Program-made: the position numbers and the translations under genes
Origin: Planctomycetota bacterium
Lineage (GTDB): Bacteria; Planctomycetota; J058; JARGOJ01
Assembly (NCBI GenBank): GCA_029210225.1
Contig: JARGOJ010000280.1
Coordinates: forward strand, 1-9,350
Reading direction: 5' to 3'
DNA length: 9,350 nucleotides
The notes under the pieces: model-generated
Databases searched by the model: none
Told to the model about the DNA's origin: nothing
Seen by the model: the letters and a program-made list of their open reading frames with translations, nothing else
Part shown: piece after piece, positions 8,304 through 9,350 of the stretch
Position numbering within the stretch: position 1 is the first letter of the stretch
Layout of the letters: each line of letters begins with the position of its first letter

Positions 8304-8429
8304 ATGGAAGTTGAAAGTAGACTTGGCGAAATTGAAGAGCGAAGTAATGGAATCGAGGGCGATTGTAAAATTGCTAATATTCTTTATCCAAGCAGGTCGT
8401 CAACAAGGGTCTTAACAACGGAGCGTTAA
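8304..8429 (+). CDS. Possible small ORF of 41 codons upstream of the DUF4279 gene
   Basis: An ATG at 8304 opens a 41-codon frame ending with TAA at 8427-8429, directly against the GTG start of the next gene and in the same reading frame. A weak purine run (AAGGG, 8291-8295) lies 8 nt before the ATG. The peptide is hydrophilic and unlike any family I recognise. It could be a real small protein, the degraded 3' end of a lost gene (for example a toxin tail), or chance. The GGAG for the next gene lies inside its last codons, so its translation would influence the next start. Confidence 0.25.
   Translation: MEVESRLGEIEERSNGIEGDCKIANILYPSRSSTRVLTTER
8372..8380 (+). promoter_or_regulatory. Possible extended -10 promoter element for the DUF4279 gene
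   Basis: TGCTAATAT fits the extended -10 pattern TGnTATAAT (one mismatch in the hexamer) and lies 49 nt before the GTG at 8430. No good -35 box is visible at the usual distance, which extended -10 promoters can tolerate. In AT-rich DNA such matches are common, so this is only a candidate. Confidence 0.25.
8420..8423 (+). promoter_or_regulatory. Shine-Dalgarno site deciding the GTG start at 8430
   Basis: GGAG lies 6 nt before GTG 8430. With the stop TAA immediately upstream in the same frame, it fixes this GTG as the start of the DUF4279 protein. Confidence 0.65.
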
Positions 8430-8855
8430 GTGACTAAGAAGACAACTTCCTATGCTTCCATCTGTATTTATGGCGATGAACTAAATCCAAACGAGATAAC
8501 AAGAATCCTAAAACAATCACCCCATTCGAGCCAATCAAAAGGTGAAATAATAGTTGATGGTGGTGGAGAGAGAATTGCGCTACAAGGAGTGTGGATGTTC
8601 TGTAGCAACGATCATATGTATTCAGAGTCCCTCATTGAACATATTGAATTCTTGTTGGATAGCATTCCAGAGGAAATTGAAAAATTGACCGATATACCTG
8701 GAGTTGAGGCAGCCTATATAACTTGCTTTTTCATCGTTCAGAAATTCGGGCACCACCTCATTATTGAACACGATGTCATGGAGGAATGCAGTGATTATGG
8801 GCTCGGCATCAACATTGACGCTTATACAATGGACGAGAAGGATCTTGTAGACTAA
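8430..8855 (+). CDS. DUF4279-family protein, candidate immunity protein
   Basis: The protein has 141 residues and starts at GTG with a good GGAG; this matches the usual DUF4279 length of roughly 130-150. Family features by eye are an opening YASICIYGDELNPNEITRIL (8-27), which resembles the family's 'F.I.GD.LdP.eIT..L' start, a GVW..CS strand (53-59), a helix with EHIEFLL (70-76), and a closing YGLGINIDAY (123-132), resembling the family's 'lgl.l.iD.Y' end. It has no signal peptide or membrane helix and is probably cytoplasmic. DUF4279 has no established biochemical role; members are found among immunity genes of polymorphic toxin systems, so protection against a toxin is a reasonable inference given the next gene. 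It is more AT-rich than the operon before it, consistent with separate ancestry. The family call is fairly sure; function is open. Confidence 0.75.
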   Translation: MTKKTTSYASICIYGDELNPNEITRILKQSPHSSQSKGEIIVDGGGERIALQGVWMFCSNDHMYSESLIEHIEFLLDSIPEEIEKLTDIPGVEAAYITCFFIVQKFGHHLIIEHDVMEECSDYGLGINIDAYTMDEKDLVD

Positions 8856-8929
8856 TTCGTTTGTGACCTCAAACACATCATTCCAACAGAGCTTACCGTC
8901 GTAAACACGATGAAACCTTGCCCAAAACC

Positions 8930-8934
8930 GAGGA
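8930..8934 (+). promoter_or_regulatory. Shine-Dalgarno site for the last gene
   Basis: GAGGA lies 8 nt before ATG 8943, an almost ideal site that decides this start. The remaining spacer since the DUF4279 stop (8856-8929) shows no hairpin terminator, so the two genes may share a transcript. Confidence 0.75.
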
Positions 8935-8942
8935 ATAAACAA

Positions 8943-9350
8943 ATGAACTCAAAAGAGAAAAGAACGTTCTACATGTTGGAACGGTCTGATCTTTGGAATT
9001 CGGGATCTTATGGAGATGTTTTAGTTCATGGACTGGTCAACTTCGACCCAAAGCCAGGAAATCTCATATTAGAGCGGACTGGGCCTTTCATACCTCCTAT
9101 CACCCATCCGTTGGGAACACTTCTAGTCAATAATGAAGCGAAGAAGAAGATGGAAAGGTGCTCGCTGTTCTCTGAATTAAACTTTGAGCAAGTGATCATT
9201 AAGAAAATGGTTGAATTGCATTGGGAAGATTGGTCGCTTGAATTGTTAGACGTACCGATTTATCCGGCTGAGAATGAACCAGTAAACTACATCTGGAAAA
9301 ACAATCACAATCTTCACTTGGCTTCGAAGACAGCGCCCATATGGAAAGCG
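8943..9350 (+). CDS. Hypothetical protein, immunity-protein style (3' end outside window)
   Basis: The frame runs open from ATG 8943 to the end of the window, giving 136 residues without a stop, so the gene is cut by the window edge. Visible features are a short polar N-terminus, a strand-rich opening FYMLERSDLW (9-18), a GN.ILERTGPFIPPIT block (39-54), and HWEDW (93-97) with W94 and W97. There is no signal peptide or membrane helix. The layout, with aromatic and Pro-rich blocks and a strong own ribosome site, resembles small alpha+beta immunity proteins of polymorphic toxin systems (Imm43-like proteins came to mind), but I cannot assign a family with confidence. It follows the DUF4279 gene by 87 nt in the same orientation and shares its AT-rich composition, which supports an immunity-gene array. 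That it is a real gene is likely; its function is a guess. Confidence 0.6.
   Translation, partial: MNSKEKRTFYMLERSDLWNSGSYGDVLVHGLVNFDPKPGNLILERTGPFIPPITHPLGTLLVNNEAKKKMERCSLFSELNFEQVIIKKMVELHWEDWSLELLDVPIYPAENEPVNYIWKNNHNLHLASKTAPIWKA

Larger units (their letters stand above)
8234..9350. other. AT-rich accessory segment with immunity-type genes
   Basis: Base composition drops immediately after the aminopeptidase stop: four 60-base lines counted by hand (8461, 8521, 8641, 9181) average about 38% GC, against about 52% for lines at 1, 6241 and 7681. Codon choice also changes to A/T-ending codons. The segment holds one possible small ORF, a DUF4279 gene and a truncated immunity-like gene. The first 196 bases hold no clear gene and no convincing terminator. 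No integrase, attachment site or insertion sequence is visible, so acquisition by transfer is inferred from composition and gene type only. Confidence 0.5.

Noticed and set aside
8622..8942. 106-codon minus-strand frame across the DUF4279 3' end and spacer
   Set aside because: It overlaps a recognisable DUF4279 coding region and the Shine-Dalgarno of the next gene, and its protein has no recognisable features.

Overview
The window reads as bacterial DNA. It is gene-dense, all recognisable genes are on the + strand, and they are tightly packed. The dominant genes are a very large membrane-spanning Ser/Thr protein kinase with a TPR-type C-terminal half and a neighbouring paralogous TPR protein. 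Giant kinase-TPR fusions with a short helical domain before the kinase are typical of Planctomycetota, Lentisphaerota and related PVC lineages, and also occur in Myxococcota. A PVC-type host is my best guess. It is inferred from architecture alone; no rRNA or other phylogenetic marker is present.

Region A (2-8233) looks like one operon of four genes. (1) The C-terminal 818 codons of a TPR-repeat protein whose start lies before the window. (2) After 18 nt, a 1326-aa transmembrane Hanks-type kinase with a TPR sensor region; its C-terminal ~430 residues align by eye with those of gene 1, so the two are tandem paralogues. (3) Overlapping by 1 nt (TAATG), an AlkD-like HEAT-repeat protein of the DNA alkylation repair family. 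(4) After 1 nt, a lipoprotein metallopeptidase of the 'putative aminopeptidase' family (Pfam Aminopep, PF10023) with HEXXH. The spacing argues for co-transcription and translational coupling. The joint function is not known to me: a transmembrane kinase with a likely extracytoplasmic TPR region, an intracellular DNA repair-like protein and an envelope-anchored peptidase could form a signalling or damage-response unit, but that is inference.

Region B (8234-9350) is different. It is visibly more AT-rich: four 60-base lines I counted by hand average about 38% GC, against about 52% in three lines of region A. Spacing is looser, and it carries a DUF4279-family protein and a truncated gene of immunity-protein style. 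These are the kinds of genes found in polymorphic-toxin immunity arrays, and the composition suggests an acquired accessory segment starting right after the operon. No toxin gene is visible in the window.

Within the kinase gene there is an abrupt change of codon usage at about base 3270-3280, beside a perfect 11-bp hairpin (3284-3309) in the activation-segment codons. This is the most unusual purely sequence-level signal I found. I see no tRNA, rRNA, CRISPR array, insertion sequence or convincing rho-independent terminator.
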